Of a stretch of 32,993 nt of DNA, positions 1 through 7,764 are shown piece after piece. Each line of letters begins with the position of its first letter. Position 1 is the first letter of the stretch. The DNA is from Puniceicoccales bacterium (lineage in GTDB: Bacteria; Verrucomicrobiota; Verrucomicrobiia; Opitutales; JAIRKQ01), in the NCBI GenBank assembly GCA_031258795.1, contig JAIRMI010000003.1, positions 1 to 32,993 on the forward strand. Reading direction: 5' to 3'. The notes beneath the pieces were generated by a model. The model saw nothing but the letters and a program-made list of their open reading frames with translations, ran no database searches and was not told the DNA's origin. The position numbers and the translations under genes are program-made.

Positions 1-240
1 GTTGCAGCGCTGAAACCCGGGCAGGTGGTCCTTATGGATAATGCCGCCTTTCATAAGCATCCCAGGACGTGGGAGGCCATCGAAACTGCTGGCTGTTCAC
101 TAATTTACCTGCCTCCCTACTTTCCGGACCCCAATCCCATCGAAAAATTCTGGGCGAACCTCAAACGGAAACTCTCCCATATCCTCCACTTCTTCCCTTC
201 TCTCCGATGCTATTCATTATGCCTTTCTAAAGTAAGATGA
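1..240 (+). pseudogene. IS630-family transposase, C-terminal fragment (5' end outside window)
   Basis: The frame is already open at base 1. It encodes the C-terminal half of a DDE transposase: MDNAAFHKH holds the second catalytic Asp, and PPYFPDPNPIEKFW holds the final Glu in the NPIEKFWA signature typical of IS630/Tc1-like enzymes. Compared with the copy at 32379-32546, two bases are missing from the CTCTCTCC run near base 205. The last 15 or so codons are therefore read out of frame and the native ending (DAIQYAFLE) is lost. The first Asp region is absent here because the window begins inside the gene. This is almost certainly non-functional as it stands. Confidence 0.85.
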
Positions 241-242
241 CT

Positions 243-365
243 ACCTATTTTCCGGACCCCAATCCCATCGAAAAATTCTGAGCGAACCTCAAACAGAAAC
301 TTTCCTATATTCTCCACCTCTTCCTATCTCTCTTCGACGCTATCAAACATGCCTTTGTCAAGTAA
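243..365 (+). pseudogene. second, shorter IS630 transposase C-terminal fragment
   Basis: Directly behind the first fragment the same 3' sequence recurs, starting inside the PPYFPDPNPIEKF segment and running to a native-type end (DAIKHAFVK, stop at 363-365). The Trp codon after EKF is changed to TGA, so the frame is interrupted. The two fragments are joined within the shared motif TAAGATGACTA that follows each transposase stop. This suggests recombination or an insertion of one copy next to another. Only the last 40 codons remain. Confidence 0.8.
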
Positions 366-434
366 GATGACTATATCGCTATTTTCTATTCTTTCCGATT
401 CCATGCTATCCCCTTATTTAAGCGGCCTAGGAGC

Positions 435-520
435 TGGTGCTCGAGGCGGGAGTCGAACCCGCACGCCCTTACGGGCAAAGGATTTTAAGTCCTCAGCGTC
501 TACCATTCCGCCACTCGAGC
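435..520 (-). tRNA. tRNA-Leu (anticodon UAA)
   Basis: The minus strand folds as a class II tRNA. The acceptor arms GCTCGAG and CTCGAGC pair. The anticodon stem GAGGA/TCCTT has one G-T pair and the loop CTTAAAA gives anticodon TAA. A long variable arm GCCCGTAAGGGC follows, then the T arm GCGGG-TTCGACT-CCCGC. The discriminator A and CCA are encoded (435-438). The variable arm and anticodon identify a leucine tRNA. It lies between IS630 debris and the J-like pseudopilin gene. Confidence 0.96.
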
Positions 521-672
521 GAAGAATCACACCAATGGGAATCCATCGGTAAAAGGCAATGTTTTTGTTGCCTAATTTTAAAAGCTTAGGAGGCGCTTTG
601 GTATATTATTTTAGCGAAAAATTAGATATGAAAAATGAACGGAAAATTTTATTCGGCACCCACCCAAAATTT

Positions 673-1458
673 TCAAAAAAAGCGAGATTTAATCACTATT
701 CGGCGAAAAATTTTTCTAGCCTTTGATGTTAGAAACATGGCGTGATCCTGCATCGGTTCAAATTTGATAGACGATAATTTTTGTCCGAATGTATCGGAAA
801 GCGCCAGTGCGGTGATATCTACAAACAGTGGTGTTCCTTCAACGGAGGTTGTCGCTTTGGCATTTTTGTAATACAAACAGCCATTCTTGTAGGTTAAGTT
901 TGCATTTGTCGATGATAGAAAGGTTTCTCCGGATGGCGTTTCCATCGCGACCCTTATGCTAAAATTCAGTAATTTGCTGCTCAGTGGCCTTACCATAGCT
1001 GGGACGTATTTTGAGAAATTTTCCCGCAGCGAACTTTGCTGATCCAAATTATTTTGCATGAACAGAGAATCCATAGGGGACAGTTCCGATTTGGTGAAAA
1101 TTTTGCGAAAATCATCGCCCTCCCTAATGCAATATTGAATGGCCTTCGTTACGTGTTCCTCGTTATTTGAGGAAAAGAATGAGATGAAAAATTTTTGCTG
1201 ATCATCGTCGTATGCAAACTCAAAAATCGGGAATTTTTTGTCTATCAGAATCATGCATGATAGATCTTCGGCGAGCGTTTCTCCAATGGTGCGCAATTCG
1301 CCGTCGATTGCCGCGTTTTCGAGGGAAATTTTGTAGCGATTGTTGATGCTCGTGAAGAGATAAAAGGACAATGTAGATATGAAGGCGATTAAAAACAGCG
1401 ATACCAAAACCTCCAGCAGGGTAAACCCTCGGCGCCTTGATGTTAACTTATTTTTCAT
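673..1458 (-). CDS. prepilin-type pseudopilin, GspJ-like
   Basis: The protein of about 261 residues begins MKNKLTSRRRGFTLLEV. This is a class III prepilin signal: basic leader, cleavage site G|F, Glu at position +5, then a hydrophobic helix of about 20 residues (VLVSLFLIAFISTLSFYLF). A prepilin peptidase should cleave and methylate it, and it would join a pseudopilus in the inner membrane and periplasm. The long globular C-terminal part and its place beside a K-like gene fit GspJ, the large minor pseudopilin, but sequence alone cannot exclude another minor pilin. I chose the ATG at 1458 because it puts a short basic leader before the signal; the frame is also open to 1491. It is transcribed away from the rest of the cluster, with only 44 bases between its start and that of the K-like gene. 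Confidence 0.8.
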   Translation of the reverse strand: MKNKLTSRRRGFTLLEVLVSLFLIAFISTLSFYLFTSINNRYKISLENAAIDGELRTIGETLAEDLSCMILIDKKFPIFEFAYDDDQQKFFISFFSSNNEEHVTKAIQYCIREGDDFRKIFTKSELSPMDSLFMQNNLDQQSSLRENFSKYVPAMVRPLSSKLLNFSIRVAMETPSGETFLSSTNANLTYKNGCLYYKNAKATTSVEGTPLFVDITALALSDTFGQKLSSIKFEPMQDHAMFLTSKARKIFRRIVIKSRFF

Positions 1459-1502
1459 AGAATTTATTGCATTTACTTGGCACAGGGACAAACTGCACGC
1501 CC

Positions 1503-2360
1503 ATGCGCAGAGGAAGTATTTTGGTGCTTATGCTAGGGATAGTATTAATCATGAGCGCGTTGGCGGTTTCTTTCTTGCATGTTGTGAAAGAGGAAATTAC
1601 TTACATCGGTCAAATTGATCCCACTGTTGACTTCCAAGTAAAGAATGATTCCGCTTTGTCAATCGCAATCACCGGTCTTTATTCATACATGTCCGAAGAC
1701 TGTAGTCTGTATGAGTGCAGGGCAAACATTGAACGATGCATGGGAGATAATTTAGGCTCCGATGTGATTTTGCTTCTCACTCCCGAGGACAATAAAATTC
1801 CCTTGCGATCGAAATTTTTAGCTTTGCTGGGGCGATTATTTTTTGCAATTGAGCTTGATTACCATGAAGTCAGGTCACTGATGAGCGATTTAGAGGAATT
1901 GTTTGAGTCGAAAAAGCAGGGGCCATCAAACGTGGAACATTTGCTGGCTTTGCCTGCGTTTGAGCGTGTGTTTACCAAGAAAAATGGCTTTTTTACGAAA
2001 AAATGGCAAACTTTTACCAAAAATGTTACTTGCCTAGAAACGGACGCCATAGCACTGTGTGAGCTCAGCGATGAACTATTGCAAGCGATTTGTTCGATGG
2101 AAGACTGGTGCTTCGATGATGCCAAAATAGCTCTCCAAAGTGCTCCAGCCTCAAGCGGCAATTTTCAAAATAATGCTTTTACGGAGCTTTATTTTCATGG
2201 ATGTGTAGTTCGCGATCCTGGGCTTTTTAAGGAAAAAAATACGTATTTTAATCTCGCCATCACTGTCAGAACGGATGATGTCAATTTGACAGAAAATTAC
2301 ACCATAACTTACAATCCATTTCACAATTGGTACGGTTTTCCATTTGAAGTAGTTTTTTAA
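1503..2360 (+). CDS. GspK-like minor pseudopilin
   Basis: Starting at ATG 1503 the protein of 285 residues opens with MRRGSILVLMLGIVL and a hydrophobic helix. This resembles a prepilin leader with cleavage after Gly4. The residue at +5 after cleavage is Leu rather than Glu, a known peculiarity of GspK, the tip pseudopilin. The remaining 250 or so residues are mixed and contain several Cys, with no further motif I recognise. Context supports the call: the next genes are L-, M-, D- and E-like secretion components on the same strand. An earlier in-frame ATG at 1467 would add 12 residues before the leader and would overlap the divergent J-like gene upstream region. Confidence 0.65.
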   Translation: MRRGSILVLMLGIVLIMSALAVSFLHVVKEEITYIGQIDPTVDFQVKNDSALSIAITGLYSYMSEDCSLYECRANIERCMGDNLGSDVILLLTPEDNKIPLRSKFLALLGRLFFAIELDYHEVRSLMSDLEELFESKKQGPSNVEHLLALPAFERVFTKKNGFFTKKWQTFTKNVTCLETDAIALCELSDELLQAICSMEDWCFDDAKIALQSAPASSGNFQNNAFTELYFHGCVVRDPGLFKEKNTYFNLAITVRTDDVNLTENYTITYNPFHNWYGFPFEVVF

Positions 2361-2422
2361 ATGGCAATTTTTAAAACGCCTGATTGACTTTTACAAAGTT
2401 AATGATTTAAAAGGGCATGGCT

Positions 2423-3361
2423 ATGCCTCACTTTGTAAAAAAGTTGCTACAGTTTTTAAAGGCGGGGCGTTTATATCGTGAACGGGATAGGATTTGCATC
2501 CTCGGAAAGGAGTATTTTTTTATCGATGAGTTTTCCTTTGAAAAGCCGATAAAGTCAAACCGCGCTTTGGAACGCTTTGTCAGGCTTCGTGTGGAAGCAA
2601 TTAGTCCATTTGCTTTAGATGACGTACTGTATGGTTTTTTCACAAACGAAGCCAAAGTAACAATATTCATTGCGTATAAGCCCAGGGTGGAGCAGCTTTT
2701 TTTAGATAAGGACGCCCATATTTTTCCCGAATTTTTGCCGAGCATGGTAACCGGACGAGATTTTAAAATAACACGCGCCAATGCAACGCGAGATGGCAGG
2801 GTAATTTTCCATAGTGCCGCGGAAAATCTTTCCATTAAATTATCTAATCCCATGTTCTTTAATGCCGATTTGAAGGAGTTTAAACGAAAAGTCCGTGCGA
2901 AAAGCTTGGGAAGACTTTCCGTTTGCCTGGATTACGGAATTTGCCTTTGCTTGGTTGCATTGTTTCTTGGATGTGGAGTTTCACTGTTTTTGATTTTTCA
3001 AAATTCGCAACTTAGTGGGCTAAAAAAGCAAGCCAATGCCAGGGAAAGTGAGGTGGAGGACATCGCTTCGAAGTACGCCTTCCTTGGGAACGTGTTCAAG
3101 TTTTATTCCCGTGAAAATTTTTGTTTGGATGCGTTGGAGAATATAAATCAGGTTCGACCAGACGATATTTTGTTTAGCGATGTCAATGCCGATGCCGATA
3201 AAAAAGCCCTAAAAATCAAGGGCCATGCCTCATCCATTAGTTCTTTGGAAAAATACTGTGGCGCTATGAAACGCTGTGCAAATGCCATTTCCGTTGAAAC
3301 TTCCAATGTTCGCTCCCTCAACCATCAAGCCTTTTTTTCCGTTGATGTTTGCTTTAAATAG
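2423..3361 (+). CDS. GspL/PilN-like inner-membrane assembly protein
   Basis: Using residue numbers from the first ATG (2417), a cytoplasmic part of about 165 residues is followed by one strong transmembrane segment (169-194), a helical linker, and a C-terminal periplasmic domain (about 235-314). The last domain has the PilN/GspL ferredoxin-like pattern, with a helix ending in NQVRPDDILFSDV, then a strand LKIKGHA and a helix. In type II secretion, GspL ties the ATPase GspE to the membrane platform. The second ATG at 2423 is preferred because AAGGG lies 7 bases before it; the ATG at 2417 is only one base from that sequence. No actin-like ATPase fold is obvious in the cytoplasmic part, so the assignment rests on topology and position. 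Confidence 0.65.
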   Translation: MPHFVKKLLQFLKAGRLYRERDRICILGKEYFFIDEFSFEKPIKSNRALERFVRLRVEAISPFALDDVLYGFFTNEAKVTIFIAYKPRVEQLFLDKDAHIFPEFLPSMVTGRDFKITRANATRDGRVIFHSAAENLSIKLSNPMFFNADLKEFKRKVRAKSLGRLSVCLDYGICLCLVALFLGCGVSLFLIFQNSQLSGLKKQANARESEVEDIASKYAFLGNVFKFYSRENFCLDALENINQVRPDDILFSDVNADADKKALKIKGHASSISSLEKYCGAMKRCANAISVETSNVRSLNHQAFFSVDVCFK

Positions 3362-3881
3362 AGTCAAAAACTTGCTTAAGTGGCTAAAAATAATACAGTT
3401 ACGCTATAAATTGTATGCTTTCATTTTGTTGCTATTCGTTTCAAGTTTTTGTTTGGTACGCAGCGTATCCGGGGTAAAGAAACGGGCAAACTTGATATCA
3501 TCTTTTAGTGCTTTAGTCTCTGAACAGGCGCTATGGCTGAACAGGAGAGATGAAGTTTGCGAAAAATTTGACAGTGCTTGCGATCGCCTAAAAGGCAATA
3601 AAAATTTAGGAAGTTCTCTGATGGGTTTTGTTGAAGAAATTGCATCCGAGTATGATTGTAAATTTGAGCTGTCCGACGAGCCTGGGCGTAGGATCGATGA
3701 AGTTTCCATATCGTCGGTAAGCGCCACTTTTCATAATATTTCTTTGCTGGATTTTATTTCTTTCAGCGATACCATTATCGGCGATGGTGTCCGAATAAGC
3801 AGCGTCGATTTTACAGCTGTAAAAGATGGCAGTCTAAATGTAAGATGCCTAATTGAAGCCGTATCTTTGGATGAAAAATGA
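3345..3881 (+). CDS. GspM/PilO-like inner-membrane protein
   Basis: From ATG 3345 the protein has 178 residues: a short basic N-terminus, one transmembrane helix (LYAFILLLFVSSFCLV), a helical coiled stretch and a small alpha/beta periplasmic domain. This is the layout of GspM or PilO, partner of the preceding GspL/PilN-like protein. The start overlaps the end of the previous gene by 17 bases and the end overlaps the secretin start (ATGA at 3878-3881), so translation is probably coupled. The frame is open further upstream to 3276, but those residues would be encoded inside the preceding gene and precede the natural basic/TM start. No motif proves the family. Confidence 0.6.
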   Translation: MFALNRVKNLLKWLKIIQLRYKLYAFILLLFVSSFCLVRSVSGVKKRANLISSFSALVSEQALWLNRRDEVCEKFDSACDRLKGNKNLGSSLMGFVEEIASEYDCKFELSDEPGRRIDEVSISSVSATFHNISLLDFISFSDTIIGDGVRISSVDFTAVKDGSLNVRCLIEAVSLDEK

Positions 3882-5695
3882 GGATATTGAGATATATTTT
3901 TATATTTTTAGCGGTAAATTTTCTTTGTAATTCGTTGATTTGTGGCGAGATACAAAGTTTGATCTTTGCCGAGGAATCTTTGCCACAGGTGCTGTGCATT
4001 TTGGAGAAATTGACCGAAAAATCCATTCTGTGCGACCAGTCCCTTGCCAATGTTAAGCTATCCTTGCAAATTAGGCAAAATTTGTCACAGCAGGATGCCA
4101 TTCATGCATTGGAAAATGTTCTCAGCATGAACGGGGTTGCAATCATCGACCGCGGGGACGGAGTTTTGCGAGCTGTCAGTACCAGGATGGCGGCCACTCA
4201 CGCTACGGAATGGCTCGAAACTTCCGCTCTATCGATGGCAGCCAGTGAAAAGTTTTACACAAAATTGTTTACATTGGAATACGCTTCCGTTGCGGATTTT
4301 GCTAAAATTATCCGTCCCATATTGTCCCAAGTCGGCTCCTCAACTTTAATTTTTGAAAATTCCAATTGCCTGGTTATTACAGATAGGTTGTCGAATTTGC
4401 AGCGTGTAGAACTGCTGATTAAAAACGTGGACAAGCCCCGCTGTTCCAAAATAAAATCAAAAATTTTTCGCATAAAACACGGTAGTGCGGAAAATATTTC
4501 GGCAATTCTTCACAAACTGATTTCGACTGGAGACTCCTCGACAATTAGAAAAATTGAAAATAAACCTCATGAAGAAGGAACACAGGGTAAGCCGGGGAAT
4601 GCGAATGCAACCGCGCAAAGCGATGCCAAGACCGATATGCAGGAGTTTAAGTTTTCGGGAAATGTTGCCATAGAGCATGATAAGTACAGTAATTCCATAA
4701 TCGTTTGCGGGACACAGCAGGACATAAATCATATCGAAAAAATCATCGATGGCCTCGACATACTGCTGGAACAGGTACGCATAGAAGTCGTCATTGCCCA
4801 AGTGACCCTGGGTGATGACGAAACATCCGGGTTGGAATCGCTGGGGATAGCCTATAATTGTAACATTCCAACGAATGTTTTCCAAACTCCGACTTCATCA
4901 GGGGATCACAACTTAAAACTTTTTGGCCGAGGAGATTCGACAAAAACAACCAATAGAAACTCCTTTATTTTTGGTGGTACGCTATTAAAAGGTTTTTCCC
5001 TGGGCTATGTGTTCGATAAGGCTAAAACATGCAGCAATGTAAAGGTTTTATCGGCGCCAACGATAGTTACAACCCACAATCGGGAAGCGTCCATAAAGGT
5101 CGGAGAGTCCCGTCCGGTGATAACGGCAAATTTTACCGATCTAACGAATCAGAGGTCCATTAGAAATAGCGTTAATTACAAGGATATCGGCATAGAGCTA
5201 ACCGTTACCCCATTGATTGGTCCAAATGGGGTGATTCAAATGAGGATCGACCAACTCATTCAAAAAATCGGTGGCGATGTTCAAATCGATGGAAATAATC
5301 AGCCGATAATAGCGAAGCGGCAAGCCGTGTCCTTTGTGAGTGTGCACGACGGCGACGTTGTTGTTTTAGCTGGCTTACAGGAAAAAGAGTACACCGATTC
5401 GAGGAGTAAGCTGTGGCTTCTGGGACACATACCGATCCTTGGGGAAGCCCTGTTTTCACCAAAAACTCGAATTGAAAAGACGAATGAACTACTCATTTTT
5501 ATACGCCCGTCCATCGTGGCGAACCCATCTTCGGAAGAGGAATATGCTCAAAGAGCATTGAAAAATAGCTCTTTAAATTCCGACCTCGATACATATCGTT
5601 CAAAGGGAAGATTTATGCTAAAAGGCAAAAGCGAACCTAAGTTAGGTGAACCGTCGAACCAAAAACCAAAAAGGAGGAGGATGCGAGCAATTTGA
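3878..5695 (+). CDS. gspD: type II secretion system secretin
   Basis: This is the outer-membrane channel of 605 residues. A signal peptide (1-23, ending ICGE) is followed by an N0/STN-like domain (about 25-100), an N1 repeat (about 125-187) and an N2-type repeat (about 193-298). The last is interrupted by a polar, low-complexity insert (about 222-255). The secretin core (about 300-547) contains VKVLSAPTIVTTHNREASIKVG, broken here at its usual boundaries, then IGIELTVTPLI, GDVVVLAGL and the conserved LGHIPILGEALF near the end. A basic tail (KPKRRRMRAI) closes it. It overlaps the M-like gene by four bases and is three bases from the next gene. The family is secure. Placement as type II rather than type IV pilus comes from the neighbouring K- and J-like pseudopilins. 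Confidence 0.93.
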   Translation: MRILRYIFIFLAVNFLCNSLICGEIQSLIFAEESLPQVLCILEKLTEKSILCDQSLANVKLSLQIRQNLSQQDAIHALENVLSMNGVAIIDRGDGVLRAVSTRMAATHATEWLETSALSMAASEKFYTKLFTLEYASVADFAKIIRPILSQVGSSTLIFENSNCLVITDRLSNLQRVELLIKNVDKPRCSKIKSKIFRIKHGSAENISAILHKLISTGDSSTIRKIENKPHEEGTQGKPGNANATAQSDAKTDMQEFKFSGNVAIEHDKYSNSIIVCGTQQDINHIEKIIDGLDILLEQVRIEVVIAQVTLGDDETSGLESLGIAYNCNIPTNVFQTPTSSGDHNLKLFGRGDSTKTTNRNSFIFGGTLLKGFSLGYVFDKAKTCSNVKVLSAPTIVTTHNREASIKVGESRPVITANFTDLTNQRSIRNSVNYKDIGIELTVTPLIGPNGVIQMRIDQLIQKIGGDVQIDGNNQPIIAKRQAVSFVSVHDGDVVVLAGLQEKEYTDSRSKLWLLGHIPILGEALFSPKTRIEKTNELLIFIRPSIVANPSSEEEYAQRALKNSSLNSDLDTYRSKGRFMLKGKSEPKLGEPSNQKPKRRRMRAI

Positions 5696-5698
5696 AAA

Positions 5699-6151
5699 AT
5701 GAAGAACCTTGCGTCACTTTGCTCCATTTTGCTTTGTGCTTGTGCTCTTTACGGAGAATATCCATCGCTGTGTGAACGTTCGCCATTTTGTGAAAAATGC
5801 GTTGAAGCTGTTGAAAAACAGCAACCCGATATGAACGGAAAATTTGAGTTTCATGGTGTTTGCTTAAGTGGCAATGATTACTTGTTCAGCATCTTGGATA
5901 AGGGTTCCAACAAGAGGTATTGGCTAAAGTTTGGGGAAACATTGGATGGAATTTGCGTAAATAGATACGACGAACACCGACAAATCATTGAGTTGGTCAT
6001 GCCAGATGGGTCGACGGGAAATGTGCAATTGAATCAATTTGAACCAAAGACAAAAGCGGTGCAGCTTGAACAGGTGGAACGCGACATTATTCCTATTTCG
6101 GATGGTGCTCGTCTAAAATTTTTAGAGGTCATTCGTGAAGATGTCAAATGA
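5699..6151 (+). CDS. exported protein, possible GspC/PilP-like component
   Basis: The protein of 150 residues has a signal peptide (MKNLASLCSILLCACALYGE) and a Cys-containing segment (LCERSPFCEKC). It then has a small beta-rich domain with FEFHGVCLSGNDYLFSILD, YWLKFGETLDG and VMPDGSTGNVQL. The order of strands (a statement about a stored property, a 'G..' loop, then a strand ending in a polar loop) resembles the HR domain of GspC and the PilP fold, which dock onto the secretin N0 domain. It sits between secretin and ATPase, overlapping the latter by four bases, which supports a structural role. The similarity is weak and by eye. It could be a lineage-specific periplasmic accessory protein. 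Confidence 0.5.
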   Translation: MKNLASLCSILLCACALYGEYPSLCERSPFCEKCVEAVEKQQPDMNGKFEFHGVCLSGNDYLFSILDKGSNKRYWLKFGETLDGICVNRYDEHRQIIELVMPDGSTGNVQLNQFEPKTKAVQLEQVERDIIPISDGARLKFLEVIREDVK

Positions 6152-7764
6152 TGGATGATTCGGTTTTTTATTCAGAATTCGGCAAAGATATCGCCCATGT
6201 TTTATCCATTGATCCCGGCTTACGATTGGGTGAATTTGCAAAATTTTTAGACCGCAGTGAAGATTCGGCATTGAGTACTTTGGCAAAAATAAGCGGATTG
6301 AAAATTGTCAAAAAATTTACGATCAATGGGGAAATTTTGAAAAATTTGCCCTATCAATTAATTACAGAATACAAGATTTTACCCCTTAGTGTGGATGGAA
6401 ATGTAATTTTCCTTATTGTTTGTTGGCCGTTGACGGATAGCCAAATCAAGTGGATTACTGTTGCCACAGGGTTTACCGTTGAGTGTTCCCTTGGCTATCC
6501 GGAGGCCATAACCAAATTCATCGCCGAAAGTTTCGGTTTATCTGGCGTTGCGGCGCAGAGTGTGGACGATGAGCAAAGAAGCGAAAGTAGTGAAAATGAA
6601 GATGCCATTGTAATAAAATTCGTCAACGACCTCCTGAAAAGGTGCATTGGGGCACGGGCAACCGATATCCATTTTGAGCCACAGAGAGCTAGTTTGACCA
6701 TCAGATACCGCGTTGACGGGGATCTGGTCATCGCCCGCGTTCCGGACAACTTAAAGAAATTTCAAGCGGCCATAATTTCCCGTTTGAAGATAATGGCGAG
6801 ACTAAACATTTCCGAAAAACGTCACCCCCAGGATGGGAAGATTTTATTCAAAATGCCACAGGGCACCCTGGATATCAGAGTATCAACCTTGCCCACGACT
6901 TATGGGGAGAGTGTGAGTTTGCGCATACTTGCTAATAACAGTGGCCCCATTGGGCTGGAAGATCTTGGCCTTGATCAGGTGCGGAGCAAATTGGTGAAAA
7001 GTACGCTCAAGCAGCCCCATGGCATAGTCCTTGTAACCGGCCCAACGGGCTCTGGTAAATCCACAACACTCAGTGCCTGTTTGCGTGAATTGCGCGTACC
7101 AAATAAGAGATTGATGACCGTTGAGGACCCGATAGAGTACGAAATTCAGGGAGTCAACCAGACACAGGTAAACCCTGAAATCGGCCTGACTTTTGCCAGC
7201 GTATTGCGTTCCATCCTGCGCCAGGATCCGGACATCATCATGATTGGTGAGATCCGGGACCGAGAAACGGCCGAAATCGCTATTAGAGCGTCCATTACTG
7301 GGCATTTGGTCCTGAGTACGCTGCACACGAATGACTCCGTTGGTGCACTCACGAGATTGCGCGATATCGGCGTGGAGGAGTTCCTATTATCCTCGGCAAT
7401 CAGGATCATTGTTGCACAGCGACTGGTCAGAAAATTGTGTCCCCATTGCTCTCGAAAAGAAGACCTTCAGGAAGTGGTTCGCCGGGAGATGCAAGAAATA
7501 TTTGAATCGGACCTTTCTTCCGCTTATGTGGCCCATGGCTGTGATCACTGCGACGGTTTGGGGTATTACGGCAGGGTAGGAATTTTTGAAATTCTCGACA
7601 TAAACGATGCCATTCGAGAGGCTATTGTGGAGCGAAAATCGGAATCGGAGATTCGTACGATTGCGGTCCAAAATGGGATGTTAACACTGAAAAGTGATGT
7701 GCTGAGTAAAATTAAAGATGGCACCACGTCCATAGATGAAGCAATGCGCGTCATCGGCCATTGA
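6148..7764 (+). CDS. gspE: type II secretion ATPase GspE (GspE/PilB family)
   Basis: This 538-residue cytoplasmic hexameric ATPase powers pseudopilus assembly. Residues 1-150 form an N1E-like domain. The catalytic core shows Walker A GPTGSGKST (298-306), the Asp box VEDPIE (325-330), Walker B DIIMIGEIRD (362-371) and the His box GHLVLSTLHTND (385-396). A tetracysteine zinc motif follows, with C431/C434 and C465/C468, as in GspE and PilB. Start ATG 6148 overlaps the previous stop (ATGA). The 3' end overlaps the convergent ABC-transporter gene by 14 bases. All catalytic residues are present, so it should be active. PilB is the alternative name, but no pilin or PilC/GspF gene is in the window to decide. 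Confidence 0.95.
   Translation: MMDDSVFYSEFGKDIAHVLSIDPGLRLGEFAKFLDRSEDSALSTLAKISGLKIVKKFTINGEILKNLPYQLITEYKILPLSVDGNVIFLIVCWPLTDSQIKWITVATGFTVECSLGYPEAITKFIAESFGLSGVAAQSVDDEQRSESSENEDAIVIKFVNDLLKRCIGARATDIHFEPQRASLTIRYRVDGDLVIARVPDNLKKFQAAIISRLKIMARLNISEKRHPQDGKILFKMPQGTLDIRVSTLPTTYGESVSLRILANNSGPIGLEDLGLDQVRSKLVKSTLKQPHGIVLVTGPTGSGKSTTLSACLRELRVPNKRLMTVEDPIEYEIQGVNQTQVNPEIGLTFASVLRSILRQDPDIIMIGEIRDRETAEIAIRASITGHLVLSTLHTNDSVGALTRLRDIGVEEFLLSSAIRIIVAQRLVRKLCPHCSRKEDLQEVVRREMQEIFESDLSSAYVAHGCDHCDGLGYYGRVGIFEILDINDAIREAIVERKSESEIRTIAVQNGMLTLKSDVLSKIKDGTTSIDEAMRVIGH

Noticed and set aside
349..552. Plus-strand frame across the tRNA-Leu gene
   Set aside because: It runs through the tRNA and transposase debris and has no independent coding evidence.
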